From contig OW121850.1 in assembly GCA_933228895.1 (NCBI GenBank), forward strand, positions 31,319,773 through 31,383,772: a stretch of 64,000 nucleotides of DNA. Direction: 5' to 3'. Every line of letters starts with the position of its first letter. Position 1 is the first letter of the stretch. Made by a program: the position numbers and the translations under genes. The notes beneath the pieces are model-generated. The model searched no databases, was not told the origin of the DNA, and worked only from the letters and a program-made list of their open reading frames with translations. Source of the stretch: Platycnemis pennipes (Eukaryota; Arthropoda; Insecta; Odonata; Platycnemididae). Below, in pieces: positions 1 through 10,459 of this stretch.

Positions 1-2950
1 ATCAGTATCCAGGGAAGTAATTATCTACTTAAATAAAATGCTGATACCATTATCCCTAGAGAAAATCTTGCATTGTGATGCTGCTTTCATTACTGGGTAA
101 AAATATCTTATTGGATTGGAGTATGTAGACTTTTCTTAGCGATAATTAATCACGGTATTATTTGACAAGGACATTAATACCATAATTTTTTAATGATTTA
201 TTTTTAAATTGTGCAGTGGTATGATCACATTCCAAATAATTATCTTCTATTTATTATTAAAAAATATCGAGTCATGCTTTCAACAAAAGTATTAAGAGCA
301 TTAAAAAAGTAAAAAGAGTATTTGTTTTTTTAAGGGCCGATGATCGCTTTAGTATCCTTTATGGCTACCATTGAATGCAAAAAATAAAATACTATGTTCA
401 CTTTGGATCATAGCTTCCCCCACTAATGCGTAATTTTGTGGCTAATAATGAAGTCCTTTGGACAATCAGTTTTTAATTTACATAATAATCATTCCGATTA
501 TGTTAAGGAATAGTTGCAGTGTGTTGCATTTTCTGTTGGGATTTATGCAGTTTCTCTTGTAATAATTTAATGGGGTCACGGTTTAAACAGCTGAGATTAA
601 ATGCCATTGTTCTTTGCCACTGACAATTGTGATTCAGTATTTTAAATTTGCATTTTCCACTCAGGAAAAATAATGAAGCTCGGCGAATGAACCTTCATGT
701 ACTTTAGTGCTTCTAATCCTGCTAAATGAGAGCGCTTAAACAAAGACTTACCAACCGCATTGTAATCCGATTTTTTGCAAGGCTTTGTAATCTGTTTAGA
801 ATTCACTTCAAAATTAATGCTAATTAAGTAGTGAGTTCTATTTTAAAAACGGCTATTTCGACGTCAATATGAAAATAGTCATTATAAATTGTCGATCTGA
901 GTTGCTCATCGTTTTTTTGGGCTGAAGCTGACGTTTATTAAGACCTCTTGAACGATAAATCATAATGCGTGTATTATTTTACAGGCTTGGAATTTATTTG
1001 AAATTATTTTAAGTCGCAAGAAATATAAAAACACAGTTATGTATCCAGGGTTGCGTTGGTTTGATGAGAGCATTAATAAAAAGCATCCTTCCCTATGTAT
1101 TTTTTCATTTTTGAAGTAGGTGTAAGGAAATGTAAAAGTTCATAAGCAAATGCGTTGATTCGAGCTCTCGTTTGATTAAGCGGATAATATATTCAAATAA
1201 TGATAATTTATTCAAATATGCTGAAAAACTCGATAACCAATAAGGAATCCTACAAAATTCATTTACTTAAACGTGCGCGTGGCGGTGTTCAGACCGCTCG
1301 TACCACTTGACATGGAAGGTACTCCCTTTGCGTCTCACCCACGACTGATCGTTGAGGCCAAGAATGAGAATTCTGGCGAAGTTTTATGCGTTACATAGTA
1401 AATGAAGAACACACGATGGACTCGCGCGGCAGTGAAGCCCCCATGCAACGTAACCATTAAATAATCAAAAAGTGCAAAACCAAACAAAAAAACCAAACAC
1501 CGCAAAAGCGCCCGCTACGGGTTAACACAGAAAGTAAAGATCCAACGACATTACAATTGTCTCGGCAATATTACGACCGAGATGCTTCTCTAGTATAATT
1601 GATGCAGAAGCTCCTCCGAAATTTAAAAAAAAATGAAATTTAGTTCTTGGAGCGAGAAAGTTGCTACTCATCCAAATTTGACGGACGTACTTGTGTTAAT
1701 TAAAAAGGGTTCGGATGGGAAATTTTGTGATTCCGTTAATTTATGCCTATTTATTAATCATATTACAGTACACTGCAGTATCTTCTATAGAAGCTCAAGC
1801 AGAGAAATCCACGATCAAATCTATTGTCCATCCCAAATTTTAGATTTCCTGTTGTATTCTGGGTAATACATTCACGTAGTTGTTATTATTAGTGTAGAGT
1901 CCGCCATCCTTTCGCCTCAGTAACTCAAGTAATGAGTAAAGACAAAACGTTGGATTTATGTAGTGTATGATCTACTTCCAAATAATGCTTTTCTATTTAC
2001 CAAGAGTATTCTAAAGCAAGAAGAATTCCCCTGCGACACAATCTCGTGGTGGGCAGCAGGGTCAGTCACATAGCCAAAAATTTCCTTTTGGGGGGCGGAA
2101 GGGGGGATAAGTTTCATTTCTATGATAAAAGAAAGAGGAATGGGCAGAAGCGAGGCAAAGCTCTGCTTTAGAATTTTCAAAAAATAGTTTCGGGTTACAA
2201 ATAAATATGTAATTTATTCAGTATCTATTCAATAAGGACTCCAACGTAATGCTTGTTATTCGCTATATTTTCAGGGAGGTTCTTGGTCATTTCTGTTCAC
2301 CGTTGGATTAAATCAAATGTTTTTCAAAATAAATTAACCCCTCTTGCTTTAGGATGGATGTAATTGTCAATTAATGTTACTTTACCTTGTTTTGTATGAA
2401 ATAACTCCTTCTAAGAATGAATATTGAAATAGTGTCAAGAGAAGATCATCTAGATTTGTGAACAATTGTTATGATAAGGGGAAAATAATTATTGTACAAC
2501 GCAATAGATACAATTATTGGAACTTCCCTATTGAGACGATGGGATCTGAAAATCTTCGAATATGAATACAGCAAGTCCAACTAAGGATTTTACAGAAGTA
2601 CAGGGAATGCACTTTCACCTCTGACACCAAGTTAATTTACACGAATATATATTGGCCAAAGCAACATACGAACTTCTCACAGCATATCTTCTTAGAATAA
2701 TCTACCTTAACATCAAATGACATTGCACGCATTAGATTTATAAGGAATAATGAAACAAACAGGAATTAATTTAAAATGCTGGAATTTTTTTAGGATTTTA
2801 GCATTTCTGTATGAAATATCAATATGTATTATGCATGTTTGTATCACTTTCCAAACTTTTAATTGCATGTTGAATGGAAAATAAAACTTTTAGTGGGTGT
2901 TCCGTATGATATTCATAGAAATTTTCTTTAAGTTGGTTGCAAAAGTAAAC
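1..2950. other. AT-rich non-coding stretch
   Basis: Unique-looking AT-rich DNA without a supportable gene. A slightly GC-richer patch at about 1265-1620 carries several CpGs but no long open frame. The short open frames at 1633-1866 (+) and 1956-2180 (-) have AT-biased composition, no splice context and no recognisable motif, so I treat them as chance. Nothing else was recognised. Confidence 0.6.
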
Positions 2951-2964
2951 CAGTGCATGTTAGG

Positions 2965-3015
2965 TGACAACTCACCACCTGCCACATACCCTCTAGGTGA
3001 CTAGCAGTTTGCGTT
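2965..3015 (-). repeat. Decayed copy of the CCCTGCAAGCCACC repeat (minus)
   Basis: On the minus strand this reads as a tract ending in ACCTAGAGGGTATGTGGCAGG, then TGGTG. That matches the diagnostic core of the better copies at 6351 and 7149 (GCCACCTCGAGGGTGTGTGGCAGG) with several substitutions. Only the core is recognisable and no CTACATCTACAT head is visible. The family is non-coding and its transposition mechanism is unknown to me. Confidence 0.45.
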
Positions 3016-3104
3016 GCAGAGCCTTAGTAAATATAGGTAAATGAAGGCAAACTCGTCTTGTGTTTCACCACTGTTGTTGCCACAATTTCGTTTTCGGCGC
3101 AGTA

Positions 3105-3520
3105 TCGTGTCTTAGTAGGAGCCAGAAAGCTCTCGCGATCCCTTGACCTTAGTTTCCGCATCCCTAGAAACAGGGCGCCTCTTCTGTGCTGCAGTCTCGT
3201 CTAGCAAGCTTACATGCCTCCTAGATGTCGGTGTTCGCCTCCGAGGTCGCCCCGTCTCCCCTGCTAAGTGCACTCTCTTCTGCCATCTTTTGAAATCTTC
3301 CAAGACACAAATTTCACCCTCGCCGGTGCGCTGCTCTTATCTGGTGTTGAGCGTTCTGAGGTTTTGCCTCAGTTTCCTTCCTTTTAGCGCATAGGAGTGG
3401 AGAGGGGAGTAAATGCTCTCGGGTCCCAAACTCTGAATGGTCTCTTGGCTCCTTTCTGCCGAATAAATAGTGGCTGACCCTCTTGCCTGCACCTTGATAG
3501 GTATCCGTGTTTACCATTGC
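3105..3520. other. GC-rich island of unknown identity
   Basis: This CpG-containing block stands out from AT-rich flanks. It is open over about 60-80 codons on both strands, as GC-rich DNA often is. The minus-strand frame (3112-3303) is rich in Arg, Lys and Thr, with no domain I recognise. It could be the remnant of a retroelement coding region or a regulatory island. The plus strand shows no convincing acceptor-donor pair. From about 3520 to 4380 the sequence is again plain AT-rich DNA in which I see nothing. Confidence 0.3.
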
Positions 3521-4379
3521 TTTTAACTCTACGTATCCACTTTAAGGGCTGGTGTAGAGAAACTGGGGTATGTTTTTCTATGATTTTGGCAAATTGTAAA
3601 GTCCTTTAACTTTGCTTGTGCCTATATTTCTGTCGACTAAGTTGGCCGAAATCTTTATTAGCGACGTTATTTTTAGCATTTTGATTTCGGAGGTTTTTAA
3701 GTTTTTCTTTTGGTTTTGCCTCATAGAACCGTACTTTCAGAGGTTAGTTGCGTGTATTCGTGAAATAAATAGTAGCTGAGCTGTTGTGGTATTTCTGACC
3801 TACTAATATGAGATATTCTTGAGTCTTAAAGTTGCTAAAAACAAATAATATCTCTTGTTTTAATAATAATGCTGAAGGGACACAAAGCCAAGAAATCTAA
3901 TCTCTGTGGAAAGTAGTGATAATAGGCGTTGTAATAGTATTTGCGGGTCATAGCTATAATAGTCAGTCTTAAGTTACGTTTCATTTCTAATCAGGGTATT
4001 TAGTAGTGAATACACTATTCAAAACCCCAATAAACGTTGTAAAAATCCAGGAAATTAGCAATAAACTGATAAAAGCTTGCATAATTATAAAAATATTAAT
4101 TTTCAATTGTGCAATCGTTTCCCAAAGTAAGTACCGCGAGTAGTTGACTCTATAGGCTTAATTAAATCATCACCATGATAATATTTTACTTGTATGTGTA
4201 GGTACTTGTCACATTCTCCCTAATTTTGGGTAGTAAACCCCGAATCAATTAAAACCGTTTCTTCCCTTCGAGAGCCTTGTTTCGCACGATTGGCATGATA
4301 TTTAAAAAAAGAAGAGGCACTGTTGCTGTTTAATAAATTTATGGTCAAATGTATGCAATTGCAGCATCAAAAAGTTGGT

Positions 4380-5140
4380 TAACAACATAACGATAGTGTG
4401 CTTGAGGCTGGTGGACCAGCTGGAATGCCGGGAGAGAACCTGACCCTCCGACCCTAAATATTACGGGTGGATGTATATGAGTGGGTTCTTTAGTTCAGAG
4501 CGTTCAGCTCTGTGCCTTACTCGCGTTCGCCCGCCCCGCCGCCCCCTTTGAAGGTTTGACTGCGTGTTGCGTACGAGAGGAGACACGGGACCACACAGTT
4601 GGATGGGAGTTCTCCCGGAACGACGAAAAAGAAACCGGTCTGCCCTTCACCTCCTTCCTCCCTCCACTGTTTTTTTTTCTTCTGCCTTCACGCACTCCCC
4701 TCAACTTCCTCTTTCTTCCTCTTCTCCCTCCCCTTCCCCCATACCAACTCCGCGACACCTCTGCATCGACACTCGAAGAGTGTCTGGAGGGGGAGACGGC
4801 CGCGGAGAAGGCGTTGCACAAAAGCGCTGATGCCTGCCTCTTTTGCATGCATATATATTAGTCCCGTTTCATAATCCTTCCCTCATAAAGAGGCTGCCCT
4901 GCTCGGACGGGACGGTCTTCGACTACTGTCTCCGGGGCGGTGGAGGAGGGAGCCGGGGGGAACAGAACTTGCTCCTTTCCCGGTCCGCCTTCCCGCTTCC
5001 TCCCCTCTGCGTCCAATTCCATTCTCTGATCTTCCTTTACGCCAGTGGTCAAACGGTTTTCGGTGCTTGTAGCCGCGTTGTCGTGCAAGAAGGTCTCACC
5101 ACGACGCAGACCTCACCGGCAAGATCGGTTAAAAGGTACA
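4380..5140. promoter_or_regulatory. CpG-rich island, candidate promoter or 5' untranslated exon
   Basis: A GC- and CpG-rich block lies about 1.5 kb upstream of the supported exon at 6659. Around 4493-4512 there are two TTCAG motifs of the arthropod initiator type (TTCAGAGCG and TTCAGCTCTG). A TATA-like GCATATATATTA lies at about 4849. A good donor-like GTGAGT occurs further on at 5587. Frames of 90-126 codons are open on both strands, but they are dominated by Pro/Ser/Leu or Arg/Gly encoded by CT/GA-rich sequence and look compositional. The inference is a promoter or leader exon of the downstream gene. Transcript evidence is absent, so this is tentative. Confidence 0.3.
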
Positions 5141-5149
5141 TTGGTATCC

Positions 5150-6140
5150 AAAGCCTTTTTTGTTATATTAATGTATTTCGAAGTGTTTTATTATATTATT
5201 TATAATTTTTTTAAGTTTTAGTTCACCTCTCTTGCCCCACCTTGGCTGTATAGCCATAACTGTCCTCTTCACACACGGTTGCAACACAAACAGTAGACGA
5301 AAAAATTTACATTGTGATTGTGACAAGTGGAGTGGACTTTGCCTTGATGGATATGGTGGAACCTTTGCGACTTCGTTGCTACGAATGCTTAAAACACTCC
5401 ACTCGTTTGTCTCACCGGGACAAAGCGGGTTATTGCAGTACAATGATGAACTAATCCATCGATAGCGGCAATGTATAGGAATTGTCAACCCATTTCAACC
5501 TTTCAGCTTGAAGAATATTATTTCAATGTAATCTTTTGTGTGTCCGTCCTATGGTTTAACTATGGCCCTTTTTTTCGTCATCTTCCGTGAGTAATATTGC
5601 TTGTTTCTCTCACTAAGTAGTTTCATGAGCTTCTTGATGACTCCTTCATGAGCTCAACTTTCTCAGTTCGTAAAGCATTATCTTATTAAATACATACCTA
5701 ATGCTTGAATTTTTGCTGAATTTTATTTCTCTCGGAGATCGGTAGAACATAACTGCTATGAAGTGCTAAGTATAAAGCTTTTGCACGCTGTTCTTATGAG
5801 TAAAATGATGGCGTTAGAAAGGTCAGCAACATACTGACCTGGTCGTGGATCTGAATGCATCCTTGAGAATGGATGTTTTGTATATCTTAGGATTAAGACT
5901 AATATAGCTAAGCCAAGGTAGATAGGACCAAGCACAATGCTTGATTATACGGTGCGATATAAAATTTTAGTAGTTAGTGAACCTAACAACCTAATGTTAC
6001 TCCTCCTAGCAATTAGAAATTGCATTGTATTAGATTATAATTATATATTTGTGATATTTAGCTCGATTATTTTATTGATGCTTTTATGACTTACAATAAT
6101 ACGTGTGGGTGACAATGAAACAGCCCTGGTAGAGAAACTA
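5150..6140. other. Non-coding stretch, probable intron
   Basis: Mostly AT-rich sequence. Between about 5220 and 5490 composition is more balanced and frames are open on both strands. The plus frame at 5232-5465 has a few cysteines, but no domain pattern I can name and no good splice acceptor. A GTGAGT donor-like motif lies at 5587-5592. Nothing else was recognised. Confidence 0.45.
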
Positions 6141-6350
6141 TTAGTGAAACACTATTGAATTTGATTTCAAGGTACTGTATACATGTATATGAACTGGACG
6201 TAAAATTTGTATGCTTGCTGAAGCAAACGAACTAATGGTAAACGTGCACCGGTTCACTTCAGTGGCCGTAAACAAATCGCGCAGCGGGCCAATGCGTCGA
6301 CGTGCACGCGAGGCGGTAAATGCTCGCAAGTGAATTAGTATGTTTTCGTT

Positions 6351-6470
6351 CATCTACATCTACATCTACATGATACCCTGCAAGCCACCGCGAGGGTGTG
6401 TGGCAGGGGGTGAAGATCACCAAGCATGCACTACTGACATGCAAACAAGCTACTATAGGGTCTCATGCAA
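6351..6470 (+). repeat. CTACATCTACAT / CCCTGCAAGCCACC dispersed repeat, copy 1
   Basis: This is the best copy of a short dispersed family. It has a CATCTACATCTACATCTACAT head, then ATACCCTGCAAGCCACC and GAGGGTGTGTGGCAGGGGGTG, then a less conserved segment containing GCATGCACTACTGACATGCA, which resembles the 8492 copy. The core GCCACC..GGTGTGTGGC is self-complementary and could form a small stem. The family is non-coding. It lies about 190 bp upstream of the supported exon, in the same orientation as the copy just downstream of it. Confidence 0.75.
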
Positions 6471-6658
6471 CTAGATTGTTAGTATCTATGGTATTTATGT
6501 GGTTAATACATGCATCATGCCCTACAGACTACTCTAAAATATTTCCCCTGCCTATCCATTTGCTATGCTGCCTATTCTGTTCCCTTATAGCACGGGGGAA
6601 AAATGCCATTTTGAAATTGTTGCTGATCCCGTTTTCCCTCCCCTTTCTCTCCCGACAG

Positions 6659-7038
6659 GAGTGAACCGAGGCCCCAGGAGAGCCTCTGGGTGATGGGCAA
6701 ACCTCGGCGCCGTTGGCACTCCGGGAGCGGCGACCGGGGAGCCTCCTGAGCTTCGGCCGCCTCGATGGCCGCCACGACGACCACGCAGTCCCCCACCCCC
6801 GGGGGCTCGCTCCACTGGCCCCTGGGTCACGGCGGGCACCACCACCAGCACCCCGTCGCTCCGCACCACCATCACCACCACCACCGATTCACCATCGCCG
6901 CGCAGCCCCGCGGCCTCTCGCCGCCCTCCTCGCCCATGGTGTCCAGCGTGGCGTCGCCCGCGTCGCGGACCAAGGCCCCGCTCAGGACCATCAACAGGGG
7001 CCCCAGCTTCCTCAGGTCCAGCGGAAGGACCGCCAATG
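6659..7038 (+). CDS. Exon with start codon: N-terminus of an unrecognised Gly/His/Pro/Ser-rich protein
   Basis: This is the only convincing host coding exon. It follows a pyrimidine tract and CCCGACAG acceptor (AG at 6657-6658), with a branch-point-like CTGAT near 6622. It ends at AATG before a GTGAGT donor (GT at 7039-7040). The likely start is the ATG at 6765, because the same frame has a TGA at 6747. From there 91 codons plus one base are open (phase 1 junction). The peptide begins MAATTTTQSP, has a Gly/His-rich stretch at residues 22-31, a run of seven His at 34-40, a Pro/Ser region at 51-66 and a basic C-terminal end (RTKAPLRTINRGPSFLRSSGRTAN at 68-91). No signal peptide or membrane segment is visible. 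High GC over AT-rich flanks supports coding. The product is unknown: such disordered, His-rich N-termini occur in many insect signalling and nuclear proteins. The downstream exons are not visible in this window. Confidence 0.7.
6693..6749 (+). promoter_or_regulatory. Upstream ORF in the leader of the exon
   Basis: An 18-codon open frame starts at ATG 6693 and ends at TGA 6747-6749, sixteen bases before the main ATG at 6765 and in the same frame. The encoded peptide starts MGKPRRRWHSGSGDRG. If the exon is transcribed as proposed, scanning ribosomes would meet this ATG first, so translation of the main frame may depend on reinitiation or leaky scanning. Neither ATG has a purine-perfect context (T at -3 for the ATG at 6765, with G at +4). 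Confidence 0.4.
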
Positions 7039-7148
7039 GTGAGTCCGACCACCCTCCCGATGGATGACGATGCCAGAGTGCCGCGTTTTAGCCCCTTCGG
7101 TGGCGACTTAATTCTTCACTGCTCATGCCCCCAGGGCAGATTTTACAT

Positions 7149-7215
7149 TTATATCTATATCTACGACTTACCCTGCAAGCCACCTCGAGGGTGTGTGGCA
7201 GGGGGTGCATCCTCA
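7149..7215 (+). repeat. CTACATCTACAT / CCCTGCAAGCCACC dispersed repeat, copy 2
   Basis: A clear core copy: TATATCTATATCTACGACTTA, then CCCTGCAAGCCACC, TCGAGG, GTGTGTGGCAGGGGGTG. It starts about 110 bp after the exon's splice donor, so it lies within the following intron. The sequence after the core does not align well by eye with the tail of copy 1, suggesting that the core is the conserved unit and the tail varies or is truncated. Confidence 0.7.
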
Positions 7216-7685
7216 CCAGGAACAATGACACAATAAACAAAAATGAACTACACCAAACAAACAGCACACCTTTAAAAGTAATTAGGGGAAAAAAGAAGAA
7301 AACCCACCAATTCTCAACCATGCAGGACACACACACGAATGCCATGCATGACTTTAAACCCGACACCAATTTCATAGATACTCCATTCAATAGTACTCAC
7401 TTTCATAGATAATTTGTTGGGTTTTAGGAAGCAATGATAATTGAAATATGCGCATCAAAATAATATTGAATAATCAAATAATCATCAGTTCGAGGCGATA
7501 TAATAATGAACTGCTGTCAAATTAATGCTGTTGGCTCGGAAATGTTTCGGGAATGGTCAAATTAGATCACGGACATCTTGCGGCATAGAACATTTAGAGC
7601 AGTAGAGCAAGGCCCAAGACATTTCTGGGCATACCACATAAGGTTCTATCACCTCGTTCTCTACTTTATATAAGTTGCCTTTCAG

Positions 7686-7755
7686 ATCTATATCTACTTC
7701 TACATAACATCCTACAGGCGTCGCCGGGGCAGAAGTTGAACTATCACCAGGCTTG
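7686..7755 (+). repeat. Diverged copy of the CTACATCTACAT repeat
   Basis: ATCTATATCTACTTCTACATAACATCC keeps the head. The following CTACAGGCGTCGCCGGGGCAGAAGTTGAACTATCACCAGGC only loosely follows the core (CTGCAAGCCACC..GGCAGGGGGTGA). It lies directly beside a SINE on the opposite strand, so elements are nested or adjacent here. Confidence 0.4.
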
Positions 7756-7830
7756 AATAATCAAATCGAGAGAGCACCTGCTACCAAGCAGATATAAAAA
7801 AAAAACTGCACTGAGACACTCCTTATATTT

Positions 7831-7985
7831 TTTTTTGCGTCCGGATGGTTCTGTTGGCCCACATACCCCTGGGATCCCGATAGGCATGGAGAGAAACCCA
7901 CCCAGGCGGGACTCGAACCCGCGACCCTAGGATTAGCAGGCGAGGACTTTATCTCGCCGCCACCCGGGCCGGCGAGGACTTTACA
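7831..7985 (-). mobile_element. tRNA-derived SINE (type 2), minus strand
   Basis: Read on the minus strand, the sequence resembles the body of a tRNA, with a strong B box GGGTTCGAGTCCC (plus positions 7908-7920) and a weak A-box-like GGGTGGCGGCGAG about 45 bases before it. A unique-looking 3' region ends in an A-run (plus-strand T-run near 7828-7836). No intact tRNA can be folded, so this is a retrotransposed SINE. A 13-bp block GGCGAGGACTTTA occurs twice (7939-7951 and 7971-7983), a local duplication of the tRNA-like 5' part. SINEs are transcribed by RNA polymerase III and moved by LINE machinery. Confidence 0.7.
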
Positions 7986-8491
7986 TCGCGATATGAAATC
8001 AAAAGTCACAGTACTACCACCCTGAGAAAAATATTGAGCTTAACAGTCACGTAACACGTGAAATTTTGGCTATAAATGACACTACAACTTTAGTTAATAC
8101 AAAGTTATATAAAATTTGTCAATTACGCAACCGTTTTTATAAATAAATTGAATCGAGAGCATGCATGATTTAGTAGTGTTCAAAGACGTGCTCGTTGTAT
8201 AAAAAAATAATTGCATTTAAATTTCTAATTCAAAATCTAAAATGCCTATTCTAATATCCACATGTATCTTCGCTGTAATTTATTGCCATCCCAATCGCAC
8301 CATGTAGGTACATGAACTAAATTTTACAGAATCTAGCTACCTAAGTAGATATTTCCATGAACATCATTATAAAATAGGTGAGTCACATTTTCCACGCGTC
8401 ACATTCAGCTGTAGTATTGAATTAGCGTTGACAAGTGGCGTAGCAATTAGCATGGCAGATGTGTTTATTGTGCTCGAAACATCTCATTTAT

Positions 8492-8640
8492 GCATCTATC
8501 TACCGGCTACCCTGCAAGCCAACTCTACGGCGTCTAGCAAGGGGTGATTTGACTCAAAGCGTGCACTACGTATGTACATGCACTAAAGTTTAACTCAGCC
8601 AATGCTCATTGGAGCTCATGTGAATACACTTGGCAAACAA
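8492..8640 (+). repeat. CTACATCTACAT / CCCTGCAAGCCACC dispersed repeat, copy 3
   Basis: TGCATCTATCTACCGGCTACCCTGCAAGCCAAC begins the copy. The core is mutated (CTACGGCGTCTAGCAAGGGGTGA). A tail with GCGTGCACTACGTATGTACATGCA follows and matches the GCATGCACTACTGACATGCA part of the 6351 copy. The shared tail shows that the family unit extends at least 60-80 bp beyond the core. From 8640 to 9440 the DNA is AT-rich, with nothing I can name. Confidence 0.6.
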
Positions 8641-9439
8641 GGCATAGGTCACCAATGCACAGAATAAATGAAAGCAAATACACGAAAAAAACCCCTCACA
8701 ATTTTGGCAGAACTATTTCGGCGGTGACCGTCCCCCTTCCTCGCCTAGACAGAACCCTAAGTTTACATATACTACCTACCTAAGGAGATATTTCTATAAA
8801 TACTATGTGGGGCACGCATTAAAAGTTCTACTTTTCATCTAACATACAAGGAAATATTTAAAAAGTACTAAAAACGTAAAAATTCGCGCGCTACTTAGCT
8901 TATAGCCTAATGAAGCACCTTTATCGAATCAAGGAAACTTTGGTGAGTGGTATGCCTTCTACTTCCGCATGTGTTCGACGTTGTCATTGAACTAGCACAG
9001 ACAATGGTGTTGCCTGCTGTAGCTGCGAGCGGGAAAATATTGGGGATAATGTTAGTACCTTGACTGAATAAGGACTGAATAAGGCCTTAGTTTAAACAGC
9101 AGTAACAAAGTTCTGCCACGAATCAATCCCAAATTCAAGCAAAACATGCTTATTTAGTTTTTAATGTATAACGAATATGCAATATTTTAACGAGATTACT
9201 ATTCAGCGCTATCTACTTTGGTATTTGCAAGTATTTTTGCACACATGAAGAATTTTTTGATTCATACATTACTAGGTAGTTATTTTTCTGATCCCTGTAG
9301 CTGGGGCTTTTTTGACCCATTATAAGGCAAATATTTGGTAATTACTTTCGTGTAGATGAAAATTCTAGATTTATTTTTTTTAATTTTTTATATCTCTTTA
9401 CAATTTAAATTATATCATTGTTAATGTTTGACATTTCAA

Positions 9440-10030
9440 TTACTTTTGGCGAGTTAGCGTGCAGGATCACGGCCCCTTCAGAAACTCGTGCCATAAGTGA
9501 ATGTCTCTTCACTCAACAATGCTCTTCAAACCCGTGCGAAGGGCCCACAAACGCGGCTCCTGAACTGTTCGGAATTTTTTGGCCTATTTTTTCCCCCATT
9601 GCACTCGTTGGGGAGTGGCGAAGAGAACCCTGCCGCATTTCCATCGTCCCTGAGAGGCGCGGAATTCCGTTGGTGCTTTACCGGGAGGAGAGGGAAGGGG
9701 GTGGTAAAAAAAACCAACCCCTTTCCTCCCCCAGCGAGCGTATTCAACTCAGTTTTTCCCACCTCACCTCCTCCCCTCGACTCCCACGGACACACTTCGT
9801 GACACTCCATCTGCGAGGACGGTGGTGGATTCCTACCCGAAAAACATTCCGCATTCCGATCATTTTCCAACCTCCCTCCACCCCAAGCGCCTCAGGGGAG
9901 AGCGGAATGAACTGCAGGCGTGCAGTGGATAACACACCCAAGAATGGCCCGGCATAAACCTCTCTCTAGCGGCGAACTAGAACAGACCCCCCGCGCCTTT
10001 CGCTAGCATGCGGTTTTTCAGGTGCATATA
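9440..10030. other. GC-rich island, candidate upstream regulatory region
   Basis: A CpG-containing block has frames open for up to 179 codons on the plus strand and 114 on the minus. Both translations are Pro/Ser/Arg-rich, with no domain pattern and no splice context. The block ends about 150 bp before an initiator-like TCAGTG at 10184, and a TATA-like GCATATATCACC sits at about 10024. A regulatory role for the candidate exon at 10267 is possible but unproven. Confidence 0.3.
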
Positions 10031-10183
10031 TCACCTTTGGCGCTTCCCAGAGATGTTCTTTTTTTTAATTTTATGGGAACACCAACGTATTGATAGGCGT
10101 TCCTTCCGACTGCAAATGGATCCCGTCACCTTTCTATCCGTTTGACGACATTCCAACGTTCTAGTGCTTGAGTTTAGCAAGGA

Positions 10184-10189
10184 TCAGTG
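10184..10189 (+). promoter_or_regulatory. Arthropod initiator-like TCAGTG
   Basis: GGATCAGTGCGTTCCC at 10181-10196 matches the arthropod initiator core (TCAGT), with the presumed +1 at A10186. It lies 95 bases before the ATG of the signal-peptide-like frame at 10281. I did not find a good downstream promoter element at +28. TCAGT also occurs by chance often, so the case rests only on position. Confidence 0.25.
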
Positions 10190-10266
10190 CGTTCCCGCCA
10201 GTTTTAGCACGAGAGCTCTGCGTGGAGAATAGGGAGTGCTGAAAAATTCCGAGTGACTTATTTCCA

Positions 10267-10329
10267 GAGTGGGAGACCAAATGGTATTCTTCTTGCTAGT
10301 ACTCGCGGCTTTATTTTTTGCCGGGCCCG
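10267..10329 (+). CDS. Candidate small exon encoding a signal peptide
   Basis: The ATG at 10281 opens a frame reading MVFFLLVLAALFFAGP, a textbook hydrophobic secretion signal with a small-residue end (A-x-x-P/G). It is preceded by GACTTATTTCCAG (an acceptor-like AG at 10265-10266, though the leader could also be contiguous with an upstream start site). It is followed directly by GGTGAGAAT, a good donor (GT at 10330-10331), leaving a phase 1 junction. Beyond the donor the frame runs to 10457 with no conserved look, as expected of intron. Phase 1 signal-peptide exons are typical of secreted and immunoglobulin-family genes. The matching downstream exon is not identifiable here. A chance hydrophobic frame in T-rich DNA remains a real alternative. 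Confidence 0.33.
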
Positions 10330-10459
10330 GTGAGAATTTATCGTTCCCATTTCATCGAGAGCACGAGCGTAAAATAACCCGTTCTTCAACTCAAAAGTGG
10401 AGTACTCATCCAGTACTTACCTCTGCCACGGTTTGTGGACCACTTCTCTCTTCATGAAA

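Noticed and set aside
9418..9957. 179-codon plus-strand open frame
   Set aside because: GC-rich and Pro/Ser/Arg-rich, open on the other strand too, with no motif and no matching splice pair.
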